A stretch of DNA of 64,000 nt, from NCBI GenBank assembly GCA_933228675.1, contig OW121741.1, positions 119,705,564-119,769,563 on the forward strand. The letters are read 5' to 3'. The notes under the pieces are model-generated. The model was not told the origin of the DNA, searched no databases, and worked only from the letters and a program-made list of their open reading frames with translations. The stretch is from Stomorhina lunata (taxonomy: Eukaryota; Arthropoda; Insecta; Diptera; Rhiniidae). A program made the translations under genes and the position numbers. Shown piece after piece: positions 25,460-37,310 of this stretch (the first letter of the stretch is position 1; the number at the start of each line of letters is the position of its first letter).

Positions 25460-26480
25460 TGAGCAATGTTATATCGCTTTGCAACATTTCGTTAGTTAAT
25501 TGAAATGCAACATTTTTTTTTAGCATGTTTTAATTTTTTTTTTTATTTTTTAACAGCAATTTTTTTTTAAAACTAATTTCCTAAACTTTTTTTTAGCAAC
25601 ATTTGCCTTGCAACATTTCGTAAGTTCTTTGCAACTTAAGTCGAAATAGTTCTGTGTTGTTTTTTTTTTCTATAACAAACTTCATTAAGTTTTTTATATA
25701 CTTTAAATTAGTTTTTAGAAATTTTCAGCTGCAACATTTCTTTGGAACTTTTACTCTGTAGCAATATTTTATTAGCAGCATTTATTGAAAAAGTTTTAAA
25801 CTGCAACATTTCCTTAGTACTGTTATAAAATTTGCTTCGTAAAATATCGTTAGTTAAATGCAACAATTTTTAAGCATATGTTTTTTTAATTTATAAGCTT
25901 CAACTTTTTTTTAAACTTTTTGTTTAAAACCCTTTTTGGCAATAATTGCCTTGCAACATTTTGTAGGTTCTTTGCAACATTATTTAAAAAAATTTGTTTT
26001 TTTGGATAACTAACTTCATAAAGTTAATAATATACTTTACTTTTTTTCATTTCAAAAGTTTTGTTCTTAACTTCTGTCTGCAACATTAGCTTTGCAACAT
26101 TTTTTAAGTATTGTATATTTAATAGAATGTTAATTACAAATAAAATTTTAAATCTTAAACATTTCTCGACCATTATTTCATTAGCAACATTTTTTTCAAG
26201 AAACATTGCTGTGCCTCATTTCCTAACAACTCATTATTAATGACTTTTTTGCAACATTTCGAAGTTTCTGTGTAACAATAGCAACAATAATGTTGCTTTA
26301 TGGATAATAAATTTCATGATCAGGTTTAAATTTAAAGAAAAATGTTTGATCTAAACATTTCCACCAATGCAACATTTAAAAAAAATGTTTGTTTAAAAGA
26401 TTTTTTTACCAAACTTTTGTACGAAGAAAATTGTCTATGTTGTTTATACACCCGGAAACATTTCTATTGAATTTGTTGCT
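25460..26480. repeat. Decayed repeat field built on GCAACATTT
   Basis: The unit CTTTGCAACATTTCGTTAGT, TAATTGAAATGCAACATTTT, then CTTGCAACATTTCGTAAGTT recurs at about 25.48, 25.60, 25.84, 25.95 and 26.25 kb, with a TTTTTATAACAAACTTCATAAAG block between copies at 25670 and 26000. It is the same word family as 15.5-23.6 kb but a different local unit. Confidence 0.7.
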
Positions 26481-26483
26481 AAC

Positions 26484-27045
26484 GAATTCAGAAACATTTT
26501 TATGGAAACATGAATATAAGACAATATTTTATGAAGTTTGAATCAGGCAATTAGACATTTACAAAAAAAGTTGTGCAAAATGAAGTTCTTTTTGTATATA
26601 TAAAATTTTTTGTTCTTAAAGAAAATTGCATATCAAAATTAAGTTTTTGTGTATAAAAGAGTTTTTTGTGTAAAAATTAAATTTTTGTGTATAAATTAAA
26701 TTTTTGTGTAAAAATGTAATTTTTGTGTAAAAATGTAATTTTTGTGTAAGAATGAAATTTTTGTTTAAAACTGAATTTATTGTGTAAAAATTAAATTTTT
26801 GTGTAAAAATTAAATTTTTGTGTAAAAATAAAATTTTGTATAAAAGGAATTCAGAAACATTTTTATGGAACATGAATATAAGATAACATTTTTTCAAGTT
26901 TGAGTCAGGCAATTAGACATTTACAAAAAAGTTGTACAAAATGAAGTTTTTTTTTGTATATATAAAATTTTTTGTTCTTAAAGAAAATTGCATATCAAAA
27001 TTAAGTTTTTGTGTATAAAAGAATTTTTGTGTAAAAATTAATTTT
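26484..27045. repeat. Direct duplication of ~200 bp, 363 bp apart
   Basis: The segment from about 26484 (GAATTCAGAAACATTTTTAT) to 26690 is repeated from 26847 to about 27045. Both carry CAGGCAATTAGACATTTACA and TTCTTAAAGAAAATTGCATA, then run into the 19-bp array. The array start was therefore duplicated with its flank. Confidence 0.88.
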
Positions 27046-28735
27046 TTGTGTATAAATTGAATTTTTGTGTATAAATTTAATTTTTGTAAAAAATATAAAT
27101 GAAATTATTGTTTAAAAATTAAATTTTTGTATTAAATAAAATGTTTGTGTAAAAACAAAACTTTTGTGTTAAATTAAATTTTTGTGTAAAATTAAATTTT
27201 TGTTTAAAAAATAAGTTTTTATTTAAAAATTAAGTTTTTGAGTAAAAATTAAATTATTGAAACTTTTGTGTTAAAATCAAATTTTTGTGTAAAATGAAAT
27301 TTTGTGTAAAAAGGAAATTTTTGTGTTAAAATTTAATTTTTGTTTAATAATTGAACTTTTGTTTAAAAATTAAATTTTTGTGTAAGAATTAAATTTTTGT
27401 GTAAAAAATACATTTTTGTGTAAAAATTAAATTATTGTTTAAAAATAAAATTTTGGTTTAGAAATAAAATTTTTGGGTAAAAATTAAATTTTTGTGTAAA
27501 ACTTAAATTTGTTTGTAAAAATTAAATTTTTGTAATTAAAAGTTTGGGGTATATATGAAATATTTGTGCAAAAATGTTACTTTTGTGTAAAAAGTTAATG
27601 TTCGGGTAAAAATTAGATTTTTGTATAAAAATAAAATTTTTGTGTAAAAATAAAATTTTTGTGTAAAAATAAAATTTTTGTGTAAAAATAAAATTTTTGT
27701 GTAAAAATAAAATTTTTGTGTAAAAATAAAATTTTTGTGTAAAAATAAAATTTTTGTGTTAAAATAAAATTTTTGTGTTAAAATAAAATTTTTGTGTTAA
27801 AATAAAATTTTTGTGTTAAATAATATTTTGGGTAAAAGTTAAATTTTTGTGTAAAATTTTAATTTTAGTGTAGAAATTAAATTTTAGTGTAAAAATAAAT
27901 TTTAGTGTAAAAATAAACTTTTGTGTAAGATAATTTTTGTATCTAAATGAAATTTTTGTGTAAAAATTTAATTATTGTTTTAAAATTAAATTTGTATGTT
28001 AAATTAAATTTTTGTTTAAAATTTAAATTTTTGGTAAAATTTTAATTTTTAGTAAAATTTGAATTTTTGGTAAGAATTAAATTTTTGTTAAAAATTAAAT
28101 TTTTGGTAAATATAAAATTTTTGCGCAAAAATTTAATTTTTGTGTAAAAATGAAATTTTTGTGTGAACATAAAATTTCTGTGTAAAAACTAAATTTTTTG
28201 TATTAAAATTAAATTTTTATTCACAGATTAAATTTTTGTGCAAGAATTAAATTTTTGGTGTAAAATGAGATTTTGGTGTAAACATTAAATTTTTGTGTAA
28301 AAGTTTAACTTTCGTGTAAAAATTTAATTTTTGTGTAAAAATGTATCTTGTAAAAGTTTAACTTTCGTGTAAAAGTTTAATTTTTGTGTAAAAATGTATC
28401 TTTTGTGTGAAAATTTAATTTTTAGGAAAATTTAATTTTTGTGTAAAAATTTAACTTTTGTGTAAAAATAAGTTTTTGTGTAAAAGGAAATTTTTGTTAA
28501 AGTTAAGGGTATTTATGAAATTTTTGTGCAAAAATTTTATATTTGTGTAAAAATTAAATTTTTTTGTTAAAATTAAATTTTTGTGTTTTGAATTTAAATT
28601 AAATTTTTGTGTATTAAGTTTTTGTGTAAGAATTAAATTTTAGTGTAAAAATTAAATTTCTATTTAACAAATAAGTTTTTGTGTAGATATTAAATTTTCT
28701 TTCTATTTTTGTGTAAAAATTAAGTTTTTGGATAC
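26640..28735 (+). repeat. 19-bp minisatellite, TTTTTGTGTAAAAA sense
   Basis: About 105 units with consensus TTTTTGTGTAAAAATTAAA (19 bp). The cleanest run is at 27615-27815, where TTTTTGTGTAAAAATAAAA is repeated about ten times. The flanks contain 17-21-bp length variants. A minus-strand frame at 26616-26912 is a repeat translation, not a gene. Confidence 0.92.
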
Positions 28736-28739
28736 ATAT

Positions 28740-28985
28740 TTGTAAATTTAAATATTTACACAAAATTTTAGTTTTTACATCAAACTTTATTTTAAAAAAA
28801 CAGATTATATTTAACTTTTTTACACAAAGTTTTATTTTTTATATAAAATCTCTTTTTTTTAACAAAATTTTAACTTCTACACAAAAATTTAAATTTTTAA
28901 TTTTTACACAAAATCCAAATTTTTACACAAAAATTAGATTTTTCACAAAATTAAAAGTTTCATATTTATTCACAAATTATACATG
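28740..28985 (-). repeat. Short inverted segment of the 19-bp minisatellite
   Basis: At about 28740 the array changes strand. From here the units read TTTTTACACAAAATTT, the reverse complement of the preceding GTGTAAAAA units. The segment is short and diverged. Confidence 0.8.
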
Positions 28986-30485
28986 AATACATGGAATTTT
29001 TTAATATTTCTATACAAATATTAAATGTTTACATAAAAATAACTATAACTTTAACATAATATTTAAATGACCTTAAAAACACTTTGGTAACACACGTTCA
29101 TAAAATTTTACACAAGTTTCAAGATTTTACATTTCAACATTTCATTTTTACAGTTTTCCCTTAACTCATTTGGATACAAATGCTTTCACTTTCAATTGAA
29201 AATTATGCAATTAATTCAATGAAATTTTTCAATTATCCCCAAAGAATTAAGTAAAATTCTCTCGGCCAATATCAGCTACAGAATAAGTTAATTATCTACA
29301 ACGAATTGAGCGAAATAAGCTTTTGAACAAAAAAAAAAAGAAACATTTTCAATATTTTTCTTTTTCATTAAATAATTTTTCTCCTGAATTAATCTGAGGC
29401 AAATTAATTAAACGAAATATTATTTAATATTTTTCTTCTTTGTAATGAATTTGTTTAAATAGCAATTTATCACTTGAAATTGAAAATATACGCAATAAAT
29501 AATAGCAGCAGCCAAGGCAGCAATTGAGATTGAATGTAAATTATATATGAAAAAAAAAAAAAATGTTTAAAAAAGAAATTTAATAACTGGCTATGGGGCA
29601 TCATCAGCCAAACATGCAACATTTGCATCAATGGCAATCAATTGAATATATACTCTAGATTTGTATATACATATATTTCTTTAACATATATAAGTGCTTA
29701 TTTTACTGCTGACTGACAGCAGCAGCATAACTGGCAGTTGTGAAACACAAAGATTTTAACCTCCATAAAACTATTGAAGTTTATAAACATTTGAGTAAAT
29801 GATACAAGTGTTTACTTTTTTCTCCTCATACAAGTTATATGCATTAACCGCAGCAAATACAATATATCTACATATAGTGTCATCATCAGCATCCATAGCC
29901 CCTTTATAAAGCCTTAACATCATCATTCGATTTCCTCCCTTTTCGACGCTATTTAAACCACTATCAGACCAAAATGAAGTTTTAAATTGATACAAGTAAA
30001 ACTGTTGATGATCAATAGTTGGTGATGGTGGTGGTGGTGGCTCTACAATTGCCGATGATGATGCCACTGATGACAATGTGTCATAAATGCCTGACTATGT
30101 GAGAGTACTTATTGACTGCGCTTCAATGCTTTTGTATAAAGTTTTTTTTTTTCAAAGCTTTAGAGCATCTGGCACGCTTTTGGCATTTTATTGCACTTGT
30201 TCCGGTATATTCTAGAATGTTTCAGTTTTCGCTTTTTTAAATCTTATTCACTCGAAAATAAACTTTTTAATAGGCCTGTTTTTTGATGTAAATAATAATA
30301 CAAACTTTTCTGTATACAGAGAAATCTTTTGTGATGTAAAAAGTATCTGTTAAATTTCATATTCAAGCACAAAAATACTTAAACAAGTGGTTCTATGACT
30401 AAATATTTTGGGATAGATTTAAGTTGAAACTTAAATGTTTGTTGCAAAACGTATGAATAAAACTTACACAAACTAAAAAATGTAA
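28986..30485. other. Non-repetitive island between oppositely oriented 19-bp arrays
   Basis: This island is mixed-composition sequence. It includes a GGTGATGGTGGTGGTGGTGG triplet run near 30020 and GATGATGATGCC near 30055. A 101-codon minus frame (29771-30076) begins MSSVASSSAIVEPPPPPSPT. Its proline run comes from the GGT repeat, and no splice or family evidence supports it. A TATATAAG box sits near 29688. The island could be a conserved non-coding element. I cannot call a gene. Confidence 0.45.
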
Positions 30486-30489
30486 ATTA

Positions 30490-32024
30490 TTTTTGGAAAT
30501 TTTTGTTTTAATAAAAAATTTTCATTTTTACACAAACATTAAATTTTTACCCAAAAATTAAATTTTTACCCAAAAATTAAATTTTTACCCAAAAAATGAA
30601 TTTTTACCCAAAAATTAAATTTTTACCCAAAAATCAAATTTTCACACAAAAATTAAATTTTTACCCAAAAATTAAATTTTCACACAAAAATTAAATTTTT
30701 ACCCAAAAATACATTATTATACAAAAATTAAATTTTCACACAAAAATTAAATTTTTACACAAAATTAATTTTTGTATAAAAATTTAATTTACACAAAAAT
30801 TAAATTTTAACACAAAAATTAAATTTTTACACAAAAATTTAATTTTTGCACTAAAGTTTAATTTTTACACAAAAATTAAATTCTTACCCAAAAACTAACT
30901 TAAATTTTATACAAAAATTTATATTTAACACAAAAATTTAAATTTAACACAAAAATTTAAATTTAACACAAAAATTACAATTTTACACAAAAATTTTAGT
31001 TTTACATAAAAATTTAAAATTTTCACAAAAATTTAAATTTTACACAAAAATTTAATTTCAACACAAAAATTGAAATTTTCCACAAAAATTTAATTTTTAC
31101 ACAAAACTTTCATTTTAACACAAAAATTTAATTTTAACACAAAAATTTAAATTTTACACAAAAATTAAATTTTTCACAAAAATTTATTTTTATACAAAAA
31201 CTTAATTTTTATACAAAAACTTAATTTTTACACAAAAACTTAATTTTTACACAAAAACTTAATTTTTACACAAAAATAACACTTTTACCCAAAAATTAAA
31301 TTTGTACCCAAAAATTAAATTTTTACACAAAAATTAAATTTTCCATAAAAACTTAATTTTAACACAAAAATTTAATTGTTACAAAAAAATTTAAGTTATA
31401 CACAAAAATTAGAATTTCTGGCAAAAATTTTATTTTTACAAAAAACTTTAATTTTTACACAAAAATGTAATTTTTACACAAAAATTTCATTTTGGATTTT
31501 TGCACAAAAATTCAATTTTTACACAAAAAGTTAATTTTTTACAAAAATTTAAATTTTATACAAAAATTTAATTTTTCACAAAAAATTCATTTTTACACAA
31601 AAACTAAATTTTTACACAAAAAATAATTTTTTACACAAAAATAAAATTATTACGCAAATTTTACACAAAAATTTTATTTTAACACAAAAATTTAAATTTT
31701 ACACAAAAATTGGATTTTTGCACAAAAATTCAATTTTAACACAAAAAGTTAATTTTTACACAAAAATTTAATTTTTATACAAAAATTTAATTTTTCATAA
31801 AAAATTCATTTTTACACAAAAACTTAATTTTTACACAAAAAATAATTTTTTACACAAAAATAAAATTTTTACACAAAAATTAAATTTTTACACAAAAATT
31901 AAATTTTTACACAAAAATTAAATTTTTACACAAAAAACTAAATTTTCACACAAAAATTTAATTCTTACACAGAAATAAAAAAAGTATTAAATTTTCACAC
32001 AAAAATTTAATATTTACACTAAAA
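30490..32024 (-). repeat. 19-bp minisatellite, TTTTTACACAAAAA sense
   Basis: About 80 units with consensus TTTTTACACAAAAATTAAA, the reverse complement of the 26.64-28.73 kb array. A TTTTTACCCAAAAATTAAA variant dominates 30540-30720. The cleanest TTTTTACACAAAAATTAAA run lies at 31860-31940. The array stops exactly where a mini-me-like element begins (32025). Confidence 0.92.
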
Positions 32025-32744
32025 ACAAGTAAAAAAAGTGCTTTATTCGGTCAAGCCCGACTATGCGATCCCCTTCACCACTAAGGTCAAAGATGCTTTT
32101 TTTCCTGTATAAAGAGAAATATTTGCTAAATTTTCCCTACATACAAACATTTTCTCAAAATTTATGTATTTAAGGTGTTTCGGTCATTTTGACTTATATG
32201 AGAGCTAGGGTCAAATAAGGACCGATTATCTCGAAATTTGGCAAATTGATTTTTTATAAAAAATATGTATGCAAAAAATAAAAATTCAAAATTATCATTA
32301 TCTTCAGACTTGCGAGCGTTTTACTGAATTTTGTCTTATTTAGTGCGCTTTGACATAAGAGTTTGTGTGGGAGCTATGGTCAAATGTTGACCGATTTCAA
32401 CGAAATTTGGTACAGTAATTTTGGTTTATATATAAGCAGTGTTTGATATTTGATATTTGTGGTTAATATATCAATTCCGGGAAGTGGAACGGATGGGAGG
32501 TACCATAAATAATGGACTTAACTTGACGAATTTCAGAAAAATGATCTGTGCCAAATTTCATCAAATTATCTTTAAAATTGCGACCTGTAGTTTGACTACA
32601 TTGTTAACATTGGGGGTCCAGATTCCAGCCAGACGGACGGACTAACATCGATAAATCGACTCAGAAAGTGATTCAAAGTCTCTTGGTATACTAAAATGAC
32701 AAATATTTTCTATTTCCATTTCTATTATTTGGTGAAGGGTATAA
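32025..32744 (-). mobile_element. Mini-me-like dispersed element, copy M1
   Basis: Read on the minus strand it starts TATACCCTTCACC, carries GTCCGTCCGTCTGGCTGG (a GTCY run), GGTACCTCCCATCCG, ACCGATTTTCC-like and CATAGCTCCCACAC blocks, then a small hairpin around GGGCTTGACCG, and ends ACTTGT. Copy M2 at 57.5 kb matches end to end in the other orientation, which fixes both ends. The core plus GTCY layout matches the dipteran mini-me elements described in the literature. No coding capacity is visible. It is non-autonomous, and I do not assign its transposition class. Confidence 0.75.
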
Positions 32745-34190
32745 TAAACATTTGCTAGAATAATTGTAGCGATATAAAGAAGATACCATAGAGTACATCA
32801 ATTTTATGTGGTGTTAGTTTTAACGTATTATTAAATAGTTTTAGCTTTCTAGGGTAAATGCCTTTTTTGACTTCACTTAGAAATTAATATTTGAGGTTAA
32901 AACACTGCAATTAACCTTAACGATAATAACAAACAAATCCAAAAATATAAACTTAAGATTAATTACAAACAAATAAATAAGCAAAAACAACATAAGTAAA
33001 TAATAATAATAAAAAGGAATTTGTAATAATTAGTTAAATTGGCGTAATGTAACGAAGCATCAAGTCTTAGCAACCAGAATTTAAGCCGACAAAAATACGA
33101 CATGATCTTAAGCCTTAAGGCCAATTATGGGTATAACAAACTTATAAGCAGCAAATAAATCTGTGAAGAAGTCTTAAAATAAATGGAAATTGTTTGGAAT
33201 AAGGGAATGCAAGAGATAATTCTGCTGTATTACAAATAATACAAATATCAACTTACAGAAGAATTACAATAAATATAAAAATCATAATTTAGACTTTATT
33301 TCTTCGGTCGTCTTGCTGTGGACTTTGTCTGGTCTTTATTTATATTTATCGAATTTGACCACTGATTATGTAGGATTTATTCAAAAGACTCCAATCAAGA
33401 GAGCGAAACTGTTTTTGTTTAAAAAAATTTTTATTTTTTTTTTTTTTGTATAATAAAAATCAATTCACACTAAATCATTCAACCAAAGATAATCTTATGA
33501 TTTATGGTAAATATGGTAAGTATTAAATGTATAGCAGGAGCCTTGTAGTTGTATTGTTAAAACAAAAGATACTCTACTACAAACTAATACCAGGGAATTT
33601 GTTAACAAATGTTTAAAGAAAAGCTTTCAAGAGCTTCTTTTATTCTTGCCATAGACGATTGTTGTAAAGCTCAAGCTCTACAGAAGGCGTTTCGCTCGTT
33701 TTGGTGCTTATTTAAATGCTTTCACAAATATTTACTTAATACTTATTTAAGATAAACGTAAAATGGGAATTTATACAAATTTTTTGTTTTTTTGCTTTTA
33801 ATTTTTGTATAAATCAAAAAATATCTTAAAACACTCTTGGGCTAAACAAAAGAGATTTTAAGCAAAATATGAATTCGCTTATAGGTATTTACTTTATTTT
33901 CCTTAAACAATTGAAATATTTACTAAGATTCGCTGTTAAATGGTTGCCATCCAGCCGTTAGTGGTGGAGATAACAAACAATTTTCTAAATCTCATTAAAA
34001 TTTGAGAAAATTATTATTAAGGATTTGCATTTTGATAAAGAGTCCAATTAAATTTAATTGTTGGGGATTTGCGAATATTTATTTAGATGAATTATTATGT
34101 TTTCTTAAAATTTTTCAAAAGTACCATAATTAAACAGAAAAACTTATTAAAATATTAAGACTTAGTTGCAATTTTACACTAATGTTACTA
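32745..34190. other. Non-coding AT-rich sequence
   Basis: No gene or strong repeat is visible. It has slightly mixed composition near 33300-33420 and 33640-33720, and a poly-T run near 33430-33447. Confidence 0.5.
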
Positions 34191-34194
34191 AAAT

Positions 34195-36085
34195 TTTCTA
34201 TTTTAAAAGGAAATTTTTCAAAAATTTACCATTTTTCAAAAATCTACTATTTTTGAAAAATTTACTATTTTTATAGGACATTTTTGAAAAATTTACTAAT
34301 TTTATATTTTTCAAAAATTTGCTATTTTTATAAGAAATTTTTCAAAAATTTGCTATTTTTATAGGAAATTTTTCAAAAATTTACTATTTTAATAGGAAGT
34401 TTTTCAAAAATTTGCTATTTTATAGGAAGTTTTTCAAAAATTTGCTATTTTTATAGGAGATTTTTCAAAAGTTTGCTATTTTTATAGTAAAATTTTCAAA
34501 AATTTACTATTTTTATAAGGAATTTTTCAAAACTTTACTATTTTTATAAGAAATTTTTCAAAATTTCCTATTTTTATAGGAAATTTTTCAAAAATTTCCT
34601 ATTTTTGTAGGAAATTTTTCAAAAATTTCCTATTTTTATTGGAAATTTTTAAAAAATTTCCTATTTTTATAGGAAATTTTTCAAAAATTTCCTATTTTTA
34701 TAGGAAATTTTTCAAAAATTTCCTATCTTTATAGGAAATTCTTTCAAAATTTCCCATCTTTATAGGAAATTCTTCAAAAATTTCCAATTTTTATAGGAAA
34801 TTTTTCAAAAATTTTCTATTTTTATAGGAAATTTTTCAATTCCTTCCTATAAAAATTGGAAATTTTTAAAAGATTTCCAATTTTTATAGGAAATTTTTCA
34901 AAAATTTCCTATCTTTATAGGAAATTCTTCAAAAATTTCCCATCTTTATAGGAAATTCTTCAAAAATTTCCAATTTTTATAGGAAATTTTTCAAAAATTT
35001 CCTTTTTTTATAGGAAATTTTTCAAAATTTCCTTTTTTTATAGGAAATTTTTCAAAAATTTCCTATCTTTATAGGAAATTTTTCAAAAATTTCCCATCTT
35101 TATTAGAAATTTTTCAAAAATTTTCTATTTCTATAGGAAATTTTTTAAAAATTTTCTATTTTTATAGAAAATTTTTCAAAAATTTACTATTTTTATAGGA
35201 AATTTTTCAAAAATTTACTATTTTTATAGGAAATTATTCAAAAATTTACTATTTTTATAGGAAATTATTCAAAAATTAACTATTCTTATAGGAAATTTTT
35301 CAAAAATTTACTATTTTTATAGGAAATTATTCAAAAATTTACTATTTTTATAGGAAATTATTCAAAAATTAACTATTCTTATAGGAAATTTTTCAAAAAT
35401 TTACTATTATTATAGGAAATTTTACAAAAATTTCCTATTTTTAAAGGAAATTTTTCAAAAATTTCCTGTTTTTATAGGAAATTTTTCAAAAATTTCCTAT
35501 TTTTATAGGAAATTTTTCAAAAATTTCCTATTTTTATAGGAAATTTTTCAAAAATTACCTATTTTTATAGGAAATTTTTCAAAAATTTCCTATTTTTATA
35601 GGAAATTTTTCAAAAATTTCCTATTTTTATAGGAAATTTTTCAAAAATTTCCTATTTTTATAGGAAATTTTTCAAAAATTTCCTATTTTTACAGGAAATT
35701 TTTCAAAAATTTCCTATTTTTATAGGAAATTTTTCAAAAATTTCCTATTTTTATAGGAAATTTTTCAAAAATTCCCTATCTTTATAGGAAATTTTTCAAA
35801 AATTTCCTATCTTTATAGGAAATTTTTCAAAAATTTCCTATTTTTATATTAAATTTTTCAAAATTTTCCTATTTTTATAGGAAATTTTTAAAATATTTCG
35901 TATTTTTGTAGGAAATTTTTCAAAAATTCCTATATTTATCGGAAATTTTTCAAAAATTTATAATTTTTATTTTATTTTTATTTTTAAAATATTTACAATT
36001 TTTATAGGAAATTTTTAAAAAATTCACTATTTTTATAGGAAATTATTCAAAAATTTACTATTTTTATAGGAAATTTTTCAAAAAA
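34195..36085. repeat. 31-bp hairpin minisatellite (TAGGAAATTTTT type), array S7
   Basis: About 60 units. Each consists of TAGGAAATTTTT, a single C, AAAAATTTCCTA, and a TTTTTA linker. The first 25 bases form a perfect interrupted palindrome with 12-bp arms. The region 35430-35860 is the most uniform. Higher-order duplication is visible: a three-unit block ending TTAACTATTCTTATAGG recurs 93 bp apart (35271 and 35364), and a CCATCTTTATAGG-bearing block recurs about 188 bp apart (34720 and 34908). Confidence 0.95.
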
Positions 36086-37224
36086 TGAAATATACCCAAT
36101 ATTTATGTCTAACATGTGCCATTCTTGTTCACCCTTAAAGTCTTATTACAGAAAATATTCCAAAATTTACCCAAAGTCTATACAATTTTCTTTCTTTTTA
36201 TAAACTTTAAAGTCCAAGATTTAATTTTACATTCAAATAAATAATACAGTTGTAGTTCCAGAAAAAGAACATGGAAAGCTACAAAACAAACACAAAAAAA
36301 AAATCCCACTCACTTTTACATCTATCAATCTGTCAATTAAATAAACAACGAAAACGAAGTTCGGGAAAAACCAAAACCGAAATAAAACAATTGCTAACAT
36401 ACCACCCATAAGTGGTTAAAAGCATTTTAAACTTTTCAAACTGCCAGCAAAAACCAGCAACAAAAAAAAAAGGAAAAGGAAAAACATCAAGCGAAATTTT
36501 GGTGAACAATTTTGGGTTTTGTTGTTGTTGTTGTTCTGCTTCATGGATGTTTTCTTTCTTCGAGTGATTTTAAAGGGAGAAAAACAAAAATAAAATTTAA
36601 ATAAGATTTTTTTCTGTTGAGGCTTTTTTTTGCAATTATACTTTTGGTATATTTTGCTTATTTAGAAAATTTGATTATAGCCTATACGCTACTATGATTT
36701 GGGGGAGGGTCTATTGCTTTTGTGGAGATGCTTGTAACCAGAAACTAAGCAGAGATATATGGGTCCGATATCAGAATCACTTTCTAGGTTCACTTAACAA
36801 TGACCGCTCCTTTGCCTATAAATAGGACCGTGAGTCCATGTATTCGTGTGATGAAATAACAGGATTACAAATAAAATTTACTACGACCTCATGTTTGTTT
36901 TAGTCTAGTAATTCCTCTTAAAAATTTTATTATGAAAACACTTTAATGCTTATGCTTAATATAAAATAAAAAGATTTAATAAAATACAATCAATATAATG
37001 TATTTATTTGTAAAAATCAACATTGTGCTATTTTATTTATATTTTATAATTATAGGCCTACAATGGCTCGTATATAAGTGACAGAAATTTATATAAGGGT
37101 AATCAGATGCCAATGTAAAGGTATATATTTTTACCCAATCCGCTTTTTATTCTACGTTTATTTATTTTACATCATCAGCGTATTAGTTATTTTAATCGAA
37201 ATCAAAAATTACAAACAATGTTGT
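36086..37224. other. Non-coding sequence with a weak TATA-like site
   Basis: No gene is recognisable. GTTGTTGTTGTTGTT near 36520 is a microsatellite. The stretch 36680-36880 is GC-richer and contains CCTATAAATAGGACCGTGAG at about 36815, a possible TATA box with no identifiable downstream gene. Confidence 0.4.
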
Positions 37225-37310
37225 TGTCTTGACTGGGACACAAACCCAGGCACAATTTGATATGTTATGCTTAGAAGTCGACCTCCTAAACAACTGAGCC
37301 ACATGTTCTT
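37225..37310 (-). mobile_element. tRNA-like SINE remnant, copy 1
   Basis: On the minus strand, TGGCTCAGTTGTTTAG fits a tRNA A box. GGGTTTGTGTCCC about 55 bases on resembles a B box, flanked by pairing-type CTGGG/CCCAG. The middle, CTAAGCATAACATAT, is shared with copy 2 at 43.8 kb, which would not be expected of two independent tRNA genes. The anticodon arm is not convincingly foldable, so this is a SINE head or tRNA pseudogene, not a working tRNA. Confidence 0.55.

Noticed and set aside
29771..30076. Minus-strand 101-codon frame with a proline run as a coding exon
   Set aside because: The distinctive part comes from a GGT triplet repeat. No splice signals, family motif or second exon is visible.
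34195..36085. MEF2/CArG transcription-factor site array from CCTATTTTTATAGG
   Set aside because: Spacing inside the A/T core is wrong for both consensus sites (too many A/T bases between CTA and TAG, and between CC and GG). It is a by-product of the repeat.
37225..37310. Functional tRNA gene
   Set aside because: The B box is degenerate, the anticodon arm does not fold convincingly, and the interior matches another dispersed copy.
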